From NCBI GenBank assembly GCA_012840625.1, contig DUSB01000216.1, positions 1-9,113 of the forward strand: a stretch of 9,113 bases of DNA. Reading direction: 5' to 3'. This stretch comes from Syntrophomonadaceae bacterium (GTDB taxonomy: Bacteria > Bacillota > Syntrophomonadia > Syntrophomonadales > Syntrophomonadaceae). Each line of letters starts with the position of its first letter. Position 1 is the first letter of the stretch. The position numbers and the translations under genes are program-made. A model generated the notes under the pieces. The model saw only the letters and a list, made by a program, of their open reading frames with translations, did no database searches and was not told where the DNA came from. Of this stretch, positions 1 to 6,999 are shown piece by piece.

Positions 1-1037
1 AAGCCCTCTGGCCAGGTTAGATTGTGCAGGGGCAGGAGGTTTAACCCGCCGCGTTCATCAGTGTAATAATCAATACTCTTTAATCCTACGTCGATGGCCC
101 ACTCAAAGGCTTTTTTGCCTTCTTCCGTTGCACAAAATGTTCTTTCAATACCCGTGTAAACACGGCTCCACAGTCTGGGAACCAGCAACAGCCAGGTGGG
201 CTTGATCACCTGAAGGTCTTCAATCAAGGTTTGAGGGCTGCGGGCAAAGCCCATACAGCCGCCTGAGACCAATTGGCCCATATAGGAATCAACCCGTTCC
301 CAAACATGCGACAGGGGCAGTACATTAAGGGAGACACCTTCATAGGTCAGGGGGTAGCCCCCCATCTCGCAATAACGTATCGATTGTTCCAGGCCCAATA
401 TTAATTCGCGCTGGGTGTAAAAAACCCCTTTTAAGGCTCCGGTTGTTCCAGAGGTATAGATGACGGTACATCCATCGTCTCCGGTAAGTTCCTGATAGCG
501 TTTATCAAAATGATCGGGGTTTTTAGCCTCATAATCACGTCCCAGTTCCATCACATAATCCATACTTAACAGGTCTTCGCCGTTGCCTTCAAAGCCCTTT
601 TCCAGACAGATAACGGCCTTCAAGCCTTTTAATTCATTTTTAATGGAATAAATACGTTCAGCTGTAGCCGGGTCCCCGGTAATAAAGAGATAAGGCTGTG
701 CGTTATTTCCGATATAAATGGTTTCCTTAGAAGTTAAACTGGGATAAATACAAACCGTAATTCCTCCGACAGCTTGAATAGCCATATCCGCCCATGCCCA
801 GCGGTGACTGGTATGTGCCATAAGAGCTACGCAATTACCTTTTTCCAGTCCCAGAGCTAGAAGGCCGTTGCCCACTAGGCGAACAGCTTGTTCAAATTCT
901 GCCCAGGTCATAACCTGCCATTCGTCATCCTCATAAAACTTCAAAGCAGGTCGTTCGGGAAAATTTCTGGCGCTGTTAAAGAACATCTGTGGTACAGTGT
1001 AAACCTCTTCACGGAAACGGTCCATCATTTCTGACAT
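1..1037 (-). CDS. Long-chain acyl-CoA synthetase (AMP-forming), C-terminus off the left edge
   Basis: Partial gene: the first 345 codons are present and the rest lies beyond base 1. The product is a member of the ANL adenylating superfamily, FAA/FadD15-like long-chain branch, which activates a fatty acid with ATP to an acyl-adenylate and then transfers it to CoA at the cytoplasm-membrane face. Visible motifs are the phosphate-binding loop YTSGTTGALKG (about residues 194-204), LPLSHVWER (240-248), typical of the long-chain branch, and VPRLWSRVY (286-294). The usual proline of the loop (TTGxPKG) is leucine here (Leu202). The ATG at 1037 is preceded by AAAGGGGA at a suitable distance. The neighbouring crotonase, DegV and CoA-transferase genes fit acyl-CoA metabolism. 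The AMP-binding C-terminal lid cannot be seen, so chain-length preference is unknown; the family call is firm. Confidence 0.93.
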   Translation of the reverse strand, partial: MSEMMDRFREEVYTVPQMFFNSARNFPERPALKFYEDDEWQVMTWAEFEQAVRLVGNGLLALGLEKGNCVALMAHTSHRWAWADMAIQAVGGITVCIYPSLTSKETIYIGNNAQPYLFITGDPATAERIYSIKNELKGLKAVICLEKGFEGNGEDLLSMDYVMELGRDYEAKNPDHFDKRYQELTGDDGCTVIYTSGTTGALKGVFYTQRELILGLEQSIRYCEMGGYPLTYEGVSLNVLPLSHVWERVDSYMGQLVSGGCMGFARSPQTLIEDLQVIKPTWLLLVPRLWSRVYTGIERTFCATEEGKKAFEWAIDVGLKSIDYYTDERGGLNLLPLHNLTWPEG

Positions 1038-1092
1038 TTATACGTCCCCTTTAGTGATTATTATAATAAAATAGCAATCATGACAAGAAAAG

Positions 1093-1122
1093 TTGACAAA
1101 AAATTACTACCGCCAATATTAT
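1093..1122 (+). promoter_or_regulatory. Promoter-like -35/-10 pair on the plus strand
   Basis: TTGACA (1093-1098), an 18-nt spacer and TATTAT (1117-1122) resemble a sigma-A promoter. There is no plus-strand gene downstream, only the 3' end of the minus-strand crotonase. In DNA this AT-rich a chance match is quite possible. Confidence 0.25.
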
Positions 1123-1154
1123 AAAAAATGATTGCTTAACAGTATAATACTACA

Positions 1155-1185
1155 TTGACAGATAAAAAACTTGCATAGATATAAT
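1155..1185 (+). promoter_or_regulatory. Second promoter-like -35/-10 pair on the plus strand
   Basis: Both hexamers are perfect: TTGACA at 1155-1160 and TATAAT at 1180-1185. The 19-nt spacer is slightly long. A transcript from about 1192 would meet the hairpin at 1281-1304, giving a short RNA of roughly 110 nt with no open frame of note. This is inference from motifs only. Confidence 0.3.
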
Positions 1186-1280
1186 TTATTTAAAATAGTG
1201 ATAATTTCGCTTCTGATGTATAAATATCACGAATAAAATGGAGTGAAATAGAAGTGGTGTAAAGAAATGTTGACAGCATA

Positions 1281-1304
1281 AAAAGGAGGTCGAAACCTCC
1301 TTTT
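1281..1304 (-). terminator. Intrinsic terminator of the crotonase gene, possibly bidirectional
   Basis: A perfect 10-bp stem, AAAAGGAGGT with ACCTCCTTTT, closes a 4-base CGAA loop. On the minus strand it lies just 3' of the crotonase stop codon (1310-1312) and is followed by a T-run (TTTTTATG). The symmetric A/T flanks mean it could also stop transcription arriving on the plus strand. Confidence 0.85.
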
Positions 1305-1309
1305 GTGGT

Positions 1310-2089
1310 TCAGGCAAACGGTTTTAGCCGTCCTGATTGCATGTTATGCATGATCAATAAGGATTGATTGCGGTCTTCCATTTTCAAGGCGGCTTCCAAC
1401 CCTGCACAGTCAAGATTATGGTTGATGGCTTCTTTGGTAAGGCGTACAGCCAGTGGATCTTTTGCGGCGATGGTTCGTGCCAGCTCCAGTGCTGTAGGTA
1501 AGAGTTCTTCTCGTTCTACACAGCGGGAAGCGAAGCCAAGATCCATGGCTTCCTGGGCCGACATAAAATTACCGGTCAGCATATACTCATAGGCCCGTCC
1601 TGTTCCGATCAGACGTGGCAGGAAATAGCTGCAGCTCATATCTGCTCCTCCTAGGCCGACATTGATATAGAAGGCAGAAAAGCGTGCATCTTTCGAGATG
1701 ACACGAATATCTGAAGCCATAGTAAAACTAAATCCCGCTCCGGCCGCGGCACCATGGACCATAGCTATGATAGGCTGGGGTATCTGGCGCATAGCCAATT
1801 GCAGTTCACCCAGACGGGATTGAAAATCATAAAATCCAGGGGCATTCATTTCTTCCTCCAGCAAACCTTCTTTAACATCTATACCGCCACAGAAGCCCTT
1901 TTCTCCTTCGCCTTTTAACAGCACCACCCGTACGGAAAGATCATGCCGCAGACGGGCCCATAAATCACTCAATTCTTCCACCATTTTATGGTTTAAAGCG
2001 TTAAGTTGCTGGGGGCGATTCAGAGCCAGCAGCATGATTTGTGATTCTAACATTTCTACCTTGATGGTTGTGTAGGCAGGATATTCCAT
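1310..2089 (-). CDS. Crotonase-fold (enoyl-CoA hydratase/isomerase family) protein with non-canonical active site
   Basis: 259 aa, full length for the crotonase superfamily, which acts on acyl-CoA thioesters in the cytoplasm. Start: ATG at 2089 is preceded at 6 nt by a strong AAGGAGGGG. The upstream in-frame ATG at 2107 would put that site inside the gene, so I reject it. Numbering from the 2089 start, the first oxyanion segment is GFCGGIDVKE (65-74) and the second is HGAAAGAGF (112-120). Both glutamates of rat enoyl-CoA hydratase (Glu144, Glu164) are replaced, by Ser121 and Tyr141 on my hand alignment. An aspartate (Asp150) follows in GLGGADMSCSYFLPRLIG. The oxyanion hole is intact, so the protein probably binds acyl-CoA, but it may be an isomerase, hydrolase or other crotonase rather than a hydratase. 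A terminator follows directly. The lysA gene ends 105 nt upstream with no clear terminator between, so partial read-through is possible. Confidence 0.9.
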   Translation of the reverse strand: MEYPAYTTIKVEMLESQIMLLALNRPQQLNALNHKMVEELSDLWARLRHDLSVRVVLLKGEGEKGFCGGIDVKEGLLEEEMNAPGFYDFQSRLGELQLAMRQIPQPIIAMVHGAAAGAGFSFTMASDIRVISKDARFSAFYINVGLGGADMSCSYFLPRLIGTGRAYEYMLTGNFMSAQEAMDLGFASRCVEREELLPTALELARTIAAKDPLAVRLTKEAINHNLDCAGLEAALKMEDRNQSLLIMHNMQSGRLKPFA

Positions 2090-2194
2090 CCAAAACCCCT
2101 CCTTCATATTAGATTATTTCCTATGCACATATATAATTTTACTATATAACGAAGACTTTATCAGTAAACGGTTGCAGCAGAAGCTATTGGTGGT

Positions 2195-3415
2195 TTACGG
2201 CCATAGATCTTCTAAAGTCTGGGCAGGGCGGATAAGCCTGATGTTTCTATCCTGGCTGATCAGGACTTCAGCTGGAAGGAGACGGGAGTTGTAGTTGCTG
2301 GCCATGGCATATCCATAGGCACCGGTATCATGAATCATGATGGCATCTCCTTCCTGGCATACCGGTAAGGGGCGTCCGTGTGCGAGTATATCACCGCTTT
2401 CACAGATAGGACCAGCTAGAAAAGCTGGCTGCTGGTATTCTTTATAGGTGCGTGGTTCAGCTGGGATGACGGTTATTTCATGATAGCTATCATACATAAC
2501 TGGTCTGATCAAGGTATTGAAACCGATGTCACAGCCAATGAAATGGTTACCATAGTTTTCTTTTATGGCGGTTATCCTCCCCAGCAGCACCCCTGACTCA
2601 GCTACTATATAGCGGCCGGGTTCAATGCGTATCTGTACAGGACGATGAACAGCTACCCACTCCTTAATCAGAGCCTCAAGCTGCTGGCCAAGCCGGATTA
2701 GATCCAGACGTTTTTCCACCTGGTGTCGATAGGGTATGCCAAAGCCTCCGCCGAAATCTACCATTTCCACCGTAGGAAAGGTAGCTGCAATGCCCAATAA
2801 TTCTTCTGCTGCAGCCAGATATTCATCACCCTCTAAGAAAAGAGAGCCAATATGATGATTAAGACCGGTAATGGTCATGTTATAGTGTCTGGCTATATTT
2901 CGTGCCTCTTTAAGATCATCGATAGCAATACCGAATTTGGTTTTCTTTCCTGCGGTGATAACCTTTTCATGATGTCCGGCACCAATACCAGGGTTGATAC
3001 GCAGGCATACGTTACTACCAGGATGAATACGTCCCAGTGTTTCTAATTGCGATAGGGAATCCACACTGATGTAAATACCTCTATCGATGGCGTACTGCAT
3101 TTCTTCTGCGGGAACATTATTACCCACAAACATGATGCGATCTGGGGTAAAGCCGGCTTTCATTTCCAGGTACATCTCTCCGGGAGACATAGCATCTACA
3201 TCCAGTCCTTCATCACGAATAATACGTAGCAGTTCAACGTTGGTGTTGGCTTTGGCTGAATAGCTGACTTTGAAATCCTGATAAGAGATCAGGTTTTTCA
3301 TTTCTCGGCAACGCTGGCGCAGTATGCTTTCATCGTATACATACAGGGGGCTACCGTATTCATCCAGCAGCGTATGTGCATCTATTTTCCCAAAAACTTT
3401 TTGTCCATAGACCAT
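2195..3415 (-). CDS. lysA: Diaminopimelate decarboxylase
   Basis: 406 aa, PLP-dependent group IV decarboxylase (alanine racemase-like barrel plus C-terminal beta domain). It catalyses the last step of lysine synthesis, meso-diaminopimelate to L-lysine plus CO2, in the cytoplasm. Visible residues: the PLP lysine in YSAKAN (Lys55), HIGS (188-191), the glycine-rich phosphate site GGGFG (222-226), EPGR (265-268), YDSYH (308-312), the CESGD motif (338-342) that supplies the active-site cysteine across the dimer, and GAYGYAMASNYN near 365-376. These favour diaminopimelate over ornithine or arginine decarboxylases. Start: ATG at 3415 lies 6 nt after AGAGGTG; a GTG at 3424 is part of that ribosome binding site and is rejected. 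The gene stands alone, with no other lysine gene visible. A minus-strand intrinsic terminator lies about 115 nt upstream of the start codon and may attenuate it. Confidence 0.94.
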   Translation of the reverse strand: MVYGQKVFGKIDAHTLLDEYGSPLYVYDESILRQRCREMKNLISYQDFKVSYSAKANTNVELLRIIRDEGLDVDAMSPGEMYLEMKAGFTPDRIMFVGNNVPAEEMQYAIDRGIYISVDSLSQLETLGRIHPGSNVCLRINPGIGAGHHEKVITAGKKTKFGIAIDDLKEARNIARHYNMTITGLNHHIGSLFLEGDEYLAAAEELLGIAATFPTVEMVDFGGGFGIPYRHQVEKRLDLIRLGQQLEALIKEWVAVHRPVQIRIEPGRYIVAESGVLLGRITAIKENYGNHFIGCDIGFNTLIRPVMYDSYHEITVIPAEPRTYKEYQQPAFLAGPICESGDILAHGRPLPVCQEGDAIMIHDTGAYGYAMASNYNSRLLPAEVLISQDRNIRLIRPAQTLEDLWP

Positions 3416-3528
3416 GATTTTCACCTCTATATCGTAATAAAGTCTATATATCCGGGCAGGCTGCTTTTATTAACCAGCAGTAGCATAGATGGAAGTCCTA
3501 GTGTATCTTGTTTCTGACATGCTTGCAT

Positions 3529-3551
3529 AAAAAATAGCTGCCTGAGCTACT
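3529..3551 (-). terminator. Intrinsic terminator-like hairpin in the lysA 5' leader
   Basis: Read on the minus strand, AGTAGCT, loop CAGGC and AGCTATT form a 7-bp stem with one G-T wobble, followed at once by TTTTTT. It is oriented with lysA and lies upstream of its start codon, so it cannot end lysA. No minus-strand gene ends just before it. It would be either a leader attenuator of lysA or the end of an unrecognised short minus-strand RNA. The short stem makes strength uncertain. Confidence 0.45.
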
Positions 3552-3650
3552 ACCTTAGTCTAAAGGATGCCAGAGTTCATGACAAGATTGATGTTTTTAT
3601 CATGATTTTCTTTACTTCATGCGGTAAAGAGAGGAATAGGGTAGAAAAAC

Positions 3651-3776
3651 ATGGATAATCAGTATCGGGCAGCTAGAGAGGAAGGTTCTAAAGATCTTCA
3701 TCAGGGGGAAAAGGATACGCATGAATTTATGCGTATAGCAATAGATATTTATAGGAGAGGGGATGCAGTAAAATGA
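3651..3776 (+). CDS. Possible small protein, 41 aa, function unknown
   Basis: Short open frame starting ATG at 3651 and ending TGA at 3774-3776. A purine-rich stretch with GAGGAA and AGGG precedes the ATG, the latter 9 nt away. The product begins MDNQYRAAREEGSK and ends IYRRGDAVK; almost half its residues are charged, and it has no cysteine, membrane segment or signal peptide. I do not recognise a family. It ends 14 nt before the putative degV promoter and shares orientation with degV. It could be a genuine small cytosolic protein or a chance frame in a leader region. Confidence 0.4.
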   Translation: MDNQYRAAREEGSKDLHQGEKDTHEFMRIAIDIYRRGDAVK

Positions 3777-3789
3777 ATGGCAGTATAAC

Positions 3790-3819
3790 TTGTATTTGTC
3801 GGTCAATACATAGTACAAT
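3790..3819 (+). promoter_or_regulatory. Candidate promoter for degV
   Basis: TTGTAT (3790-3795), an 18-nt spacer and TACAAT (3814-3819) lie about 75 nt upstream of the degV start codon. The surrounding DNA is AT-rich and holds other near-matches (TATACT at about 3832), so the exact promoter is uncertain. Confidence 0.35.
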
Positions 3820-3893
3820 GCAAATATATTGTATACTGTAAACTCATTTTTTTCCTTATTCTACATAGTTATTGCTTGATGGGAGGGATATTC

Positions 3894-4745
3894 GTGGGAA
3901 AGATCAGAATTTATGCCGATAACGCTTGTGATCTTGATGAAGATGTTTTAGAACAACACGATATTAAATTGTTTTACATGCCAGTAACGATTAAAGGGAA
4001 AACATATCGTGATCGTCTGACAATTTCACCATCAGAATTTTACAAGCTGTTGGAAGAACCGGGTGTAATGCCTACTACGGCACAGATTCCACCAGGTGAA
4101 TTTCAAACAGAATTTGAGAAGGTGATTCAGGAAACTGACGATGATATTATATATATTGCCTTTTCTTCAGGTTTAAGTGGTACCTATCAATCAGCTTGTC
4201 TGGCCAGAGATGCAGTAGATCCTGACCGTATCACAGTCATTGATTCTAAAAGTGCTTCTGTTGGTTATGCGCTGACAGTATTAAGGGCAGCCAAGGCGGT
4301 AGAGGCGGGGAAGAGTAAAGCCGAAGTAATCGCTGAAATTGAGGATAATATAAGACGTATTCAGCATATTTTTATCGTCGGTCACTTCGATATGCTAAAA
4401 AGAGGCGGCAGGGTAAGCGCCACAGCAGCAACTTTTGGCAATCTGCTAAACATAAAACTGATTCTGCATTTTGTGGATGGAAACATCGTACCGCTGGAAA
4501 AGGCACACGGAATGAAGAAAGCACGTAAGCGTATGCTGGAAATTATGGCAGAGCGGGGAGCAGATGATCTGAAAGATCAATTGATAGGGATTAACCACTC
4601 CAATGATCTGGAAGGAGCTCTGGAAATCAAGAGCATGATTGAAAGAAAATTTGGTTGCAGTAATTTTGTCATATCGGAAATTGGTGCCGCCATAGGTTCT
4701 CATGTCGGAGCAGGCACCTACTCAGTCTTTTTCTTAACGGAATAA
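3894..4745 (+). CDS. DegV family protein (FakB-like fatty-acid-binding)
   Basis: 283 aa, the usual DegV length. The family binds a long-chain fatty acid between two alpha/beta domains. Its characterised FakB members present that acid to the kinase FakA for acyl-phosphate formation and phospholipid synthesis. Visible features, numbered from the GTG: IRIYADNACDL at the N-terminus, the TTAQ/PPGEF segment (61-70, cf. TSQPSPGEF), SSGLSGTYQSA (91-101) whose serine with the preceding threonine is expected to hold the fatty-acid carboxylate, FDMLKRGGR (165-173), and GAAIGSHVGAG (264-274). Start: GTG at 3894 lies 7 nt after GGGAGG; upstream in-frame TTG and ATG codons (3876, 3879) lack a binding site and would place that one inside the gene. 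No FakA kinase gene is in the window. Which ligand it binds cannot be told from sequence. Confidence 0.93.
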   Translation: MGKIRIYADNACDLDEDVLEQHDIKLFYMPVTIKGKTYRDRLTISPSEFYKLLEEPGVMPTTAQIPPGEFQTEFEKVIQETDDDIIYIAFSSGLSGTYQSACLARDAVDPDRITVIDSKSASVGYALTVLRAAKAVEAGKSKAEVIAEIEDNIRRIQHIFIVGHFDMLKRGGRVSATAATFGNLLNIKLILHFVDGNIVPLEKAHGMKKARKRMLEIMAERGADDLKDQLIGINHSNDLEGALEIKSMIERKFGCSNFVISEIGAAIGSHVGAGTYSVFFLTE

Positions 4746-4757
4746 TTTCATTGTGGT

Positions 4758-4776
4758 GGCGGACGATTAGTCCGCC
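4758..4776 (+). terminator. Terminator of degV between convergent genes
   Basis: A perfect 7-bp GC-rich stem, GGCGGAC with GTCCGCC, closes loop GATTA. It is followed on the plus strand by the T-rich tract TATATTATTTT. It starts 12 nt after the degV stop. Its last base is also the last base of the convergent glycosyltransferase stop codon. On the minus strand there is no good T-run, so it mainly serves degV. Confidence 0.75.
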
Positions 4777-5780
4777 TATATTATTTTCTGATAGACAGCT
4801 ATGTAATCGGCTACCATCCGATTAGAAGAGAAATTTTCTTCTACCCACCGCCGGCATTGCCAGCGCTGAATTCTGGATATATCCTGGACGGCTTCCACCG
4901 CTTCGCCTACATTTTGTACCAGGTATCCGCTGCGACCCTCGGCAATAACTTCAGGCATGGAGCCCTTACGGAAAGCAATGACAGGAGTCCCACAGGCCAT
5001 GGCTTCTATTACACTTAAACCAAATGGTTCCGCAAAGGAAATAGGATGTAATAGGGCCAGGGCTCCACCCAGCAGCCGGTTGCGTTCATCCGGACCGGCC
5101 GGGCCATAGTAGATGATTTCGGTTTCATCTATGTGGGGCCGAATTTGTTTTTCATAGTAGGATTGGTCCTGAATAATTCCGGCTATGATCAATCTTCGTT
5201 TGCACTGCTGAGCGATTTGAATCGCTTCCCGTGTTCCCTTATCAGGATGAATGCGGCCAAAAAACAGCAGATAATCATCTGCTTCTTCCTGATAGGTAAA
5301 CTGGTTAAGATCAATACCATGGTAAACGTTGGCTATATAATCAAGCTCTGGACTGCGATCGGCATAGCTGATGGATACATAATCACTGGAGCTGTTATAT
5401 TTACGGTATACGGGTAGTATTTGCTCTGAGGAAAAACCGTGAATGGTGGTTAAGAGCGGGGTAGATACCAAACGGCTGTAACTCAGGGGCAAAAAATCGT
5501 AGTGATTATGAATCAAATCAAAGGCATCAGCCTGTTCAAACAGATGCGCTATATGGAGACATTCCCATACTTTGGCATCCATCTGTTTGTCTTCTTCATA
5601 GGGGCGGGGGCAGATTGCTTCCAGTCGGGCACGGCTGATTGAGTCGGCCGTGGCAAACAGGGTGACGTCCAGCCCTTTTTCTACTAGGCCTTCGGTCAGC
5701 AGGGAAACAATGCTTTCCCAGGGACCATAGTGTCGGGGTGGGGTACGCCAGGCAATCGGTGCTAAAAGTGCAATTTTCAT
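4776..5780 (-). CDS. GT4-type glycosyltransferase (GT-B fold)
   Basis: 334 aa, retaining glycosyltransferase family 4, transferring a sugar from a nucleotide-sugar donor in the cytoplasm. The N-terminal Rossmann domain begins MKIALLAPIAWRTPPRHYGP, a glycine-bearing acceptor-side loop, and continues through IHNHYDF (about 90-96). The donor domain has FFGRIHPDKG (173-182), with the arginine and lysine that usually contact donor phosphates, and the EX7E motif in EPFGLSVIE (Glu251, Glu259), followed by AMACGTPVIAF. Start: ATG at 5780 follows a full AGGAGGTGA site. An in-frame GTG at 5792 is inside that site and is rejected. It has no signal peptide or membrane segment. It starts 31 nt after the glycoside hydrolase stop, almost certainly in one operon. 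The acceptor and donor are not determined; similar enzymes are often annotated as mannosyl- or glucosyltransferases. Confidence 0.92.
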   Translation of the reverse strand: MKIALLAPIAWRTPPRHYGPWESIVSLLTEGLVEKGLDVTLFATADSISRARLEAICPRPYEEDKQMDAKVWECLHIAHLFEQADAFDLIHNHYDFLPLSYSRLVSTPLLTTIHGFSSEQILPVYRKYNSSSDYVSISYADRSPELDYIANVYHGIDLNQFTYQEEADDYLLFFGRIHPDKGTREAIQIAQQCKRRLIIAGIIQDQSYYEKQIRPHIDETEIIYYGPAGPDERNRLLGGALALLHPISFAEPFGLSVIEAMACGTPVIAFRKGSMPEVIAEGRSGYLVQNVGEAVEAVQDISRIQRWQCRRWVEENFSSNRMVADYIAVYQKII

Positions 5781-5811
5781 CTCATCTTTCACCTCCTGTT
5801 ATTTCATGATT

Positions 5812-6999
5812 TCAATCCTGTTTACTATACAGTTCAAACCATGTTTTAAGGTGCTTGCGGGGAGAACGATACAGGGCAGCCACATCGATATGGTCCCAGA
5901 AATGCTGGGGTGAACCCTGGCTGCTATAATCGTCTTCGGGCAGCTGATTGAGAATCTTTTTCGAGCGGCCATCATACTGATATAGTCCAAAAAACCTTTC
6001 GTGGATATTCTTATCCAGTGGTGGCAGACCCCACAGGGAAGGATGATAATCTGCATAACACCAGGCCATAAATCCCAACATACCTTTTCTCTTCAGGGTG
6101 GGGATAAGCTGCTGATAATAGCGCTGCACTTCGTTTTTAGACCAGCCGATCCATCTACTTGCATGCTCCTGGAGACGAATAGGGGGGGTGATGGTAGGGG
6201 CGCCAAATTCCTGAAGCAAAACTGGCTTTTGTGCCAGCTGCCAGGTGAGTTCCCCCAGGAAAGGTACCAGTTTTGGATCCAGTGGATCCTCTACCCAATC
6301 CAGGTAAAAAGGGTAGGCATGCATGGACATAAAATCCACATAAGGGGCTACATCTTGGGGTCTAATCTTGCGATCTTCTTCCAGATCTTCGGCATGCATG
6401 CCCAGGGTTACTGCACAATTGCCGCTGTATTTTTTAATAGTCTGGCTCATCTGCTGTAACCAGCGCTTTGTATTTTCTGGATGGGGAGCTATGGCTACAT
6501 TGGAATTTTCATTGCCCAGATCATAAGCAATAATGGCAGGATGGCCCTGGAGGGCAGAACATACCTTCTCAATCTGGTAAGATTGAGCTTCCTGAACCTC
6601 ATGGTTAACGTAGAAATTTTTGGCCATTCCCGGCTGCAGTCCGTGCTGATTGCAAATAAGAAAGCGCCCATGCTCAGCAGCAGGATCAACCGCCCAGGCA
6701 GGCAGCCAGTTGATTCCGCTCATATGACCGCAGAAAAAAGTTGGCATCAGCTTCAGGTTTTGCTTATGAGCCATATCTGCCAGCCAGCTTAAATGATTTA
6801 AATTTATAGCGTCAATTTGCTCGGGCATAGGTTGAAAATCTTCCCACAGAAGAAAAATCCGGACCCATTCAAAACCATCTCTGGCCAGCTGCTTAAAATC
6901 AGTTTCCGCTTCCTGGCGTTCAAAGGCCTTCCACCAGTACATGGCTTTATGGGCGGGCCAGTAATTGATTCCCCGGATAAAATGTATTGTATGTAACAT
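5812..6999 (-). CDS. Cytosolic clan GH-A glycoside hydrolase (cellulase/endo-beta-mannosidase-like)
   Basis: 395 aa, a single (beta/alpha)8 barrel of the GH5-like cellulase / endo-1,4-beta-mannosidase type (COG3934-like). Retaining clan GH-A enzymes use two glutamates, both visible: the acid/base in LGNENS (Glu164, after the conserved Asn163) and the nucleophile in LLQEFGAPT (Glu264). The strand bearing MSMHAYPFY (224-232, His227, Tyr229) and MAWCYADYH (311-319, Trp313) complete a typical active site. The N-terminus, with RGINYWPAHKAMYWW, goes straight into the barrel with no signal peptide, so the enzyme should stay inside the cell and act on a short intracellular oligosaccharide or glycoside, not on polymeric cellulose. 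The ATG at 6999 is preceded by AAAGG at 8 nt. It sits between the VanW gene (87-nt gap) and the glycosyltransferase (31-nt gap). Exact GH family and substrate cannot be fixed by eye. Confidence 0.88.
   Translation of the reverse strand: MLHTIHFIRGINYWPAHKAMYWWKAFERQEAETDFKQLARDGFEWVRIFLLWEDFQPMPEQIDAINLNHLSWLADMAHKQNLKLMPTFFCGHMSGINWLPAWAVDPAAEHGRFLICNQHGLQPGMAKNFYVNHEVQEAQSYQIEKVCSALQGHPAIIAYDLGNENSNVAIAPHPENTKRWLQQMSQTIKKYSGNCAVTLGMHAEDLEEDRKIRPQDVAPYVDFMSMHAYPFYLDWVEDPLDPKLVPFLGELTWQLAQKPVLLQEFGAPTITPPIRLQEHASRWIGWSKNEVQRYYQQLIPTLKRKGMLGFMAWCYADYHPSLWGLPPLDKNIHERFFGLYQYDGRSKKILNQLPEDDYSSQGSPQHFWDHIDVAALYRSPRKHLKTWFELYSKQD

Larger units (their letters stand above)
1038..1280. other. AT-rich intergenic region upstream of the acyl-CoA synthetase
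   Basis: About 240 very AT-rich bases with no gene. The region must hold the minus-strand promoter of the synthetase. The best minus-strand match is TTGTCA (complement of 1081-1086) with TATAAT (complement of 1060-1065), but its 15-nt spacer is short. It also holds an 8-bp inverted repeat, AGCAATCA (1073-1080) and TGATTGCT (1129-1136), and a repeated TGACAA (1081-1086, 1094-1099). Either could be a regulator site; I do not recognise a known FadR-type operator. Two plus-strand promoter-like pairs are listed separately. Confidence 0.4.
3416..3893. other. 478-nt region between divergent lysA and degV
   Basis: This gap holds the lysA leader with a terminator-like hairpin (3529-3551), a possible 41-codon plus-strand gene (3651-3776) and the degV promoter/leader. 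Two TCATGA palindromes (3577-3582, 3600-3605) lie between the hairpin and the small gene, with no known meaning. I looked on the minus strand for lysine-riboswitch and T-box core sequences and found neither. Confidence 0.5.

Noticed and set aside
3536..3562. tRNA-like string GGTAGTAGCTCAGG on the minus strand
   Set aside because: It looks like a D-arm, but there is no anticodon arm, TpsiC arm or acceptor stem at the right distances.
3580..3610. Two tiny overlapping minus-strand frames (8 and 6 codons) as a lysA leader peptide
   Set aside because: No ribosome binding site and only a single lysine codon, so no basis for translation-coupled attenuation.
3612..3818. 68-codon minus-strand open frame between lysA and degV
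   Set aside because: No ribosome binding site, and the translation is a cysteine/tyrosine/isoleucine-rich jumble antisense to the better-supported small plus-strand frame.
3416..3890. Lysine riboswitch or T-box upstream of lysA
   Set aside because: Neither the conserved lysine-riboswitch core segments nor the T-box antiterminator motif could be found on the minus strand; only a terminator-like hairpin is present.
6001..6792. Plus-strand open frames of 152 and 103 codons within the hydrolase region
   Set aside because: They are antisense to a clearly conserved glycoside hydrolase with intact catalytic motifs; their translations show no recognisable domain.
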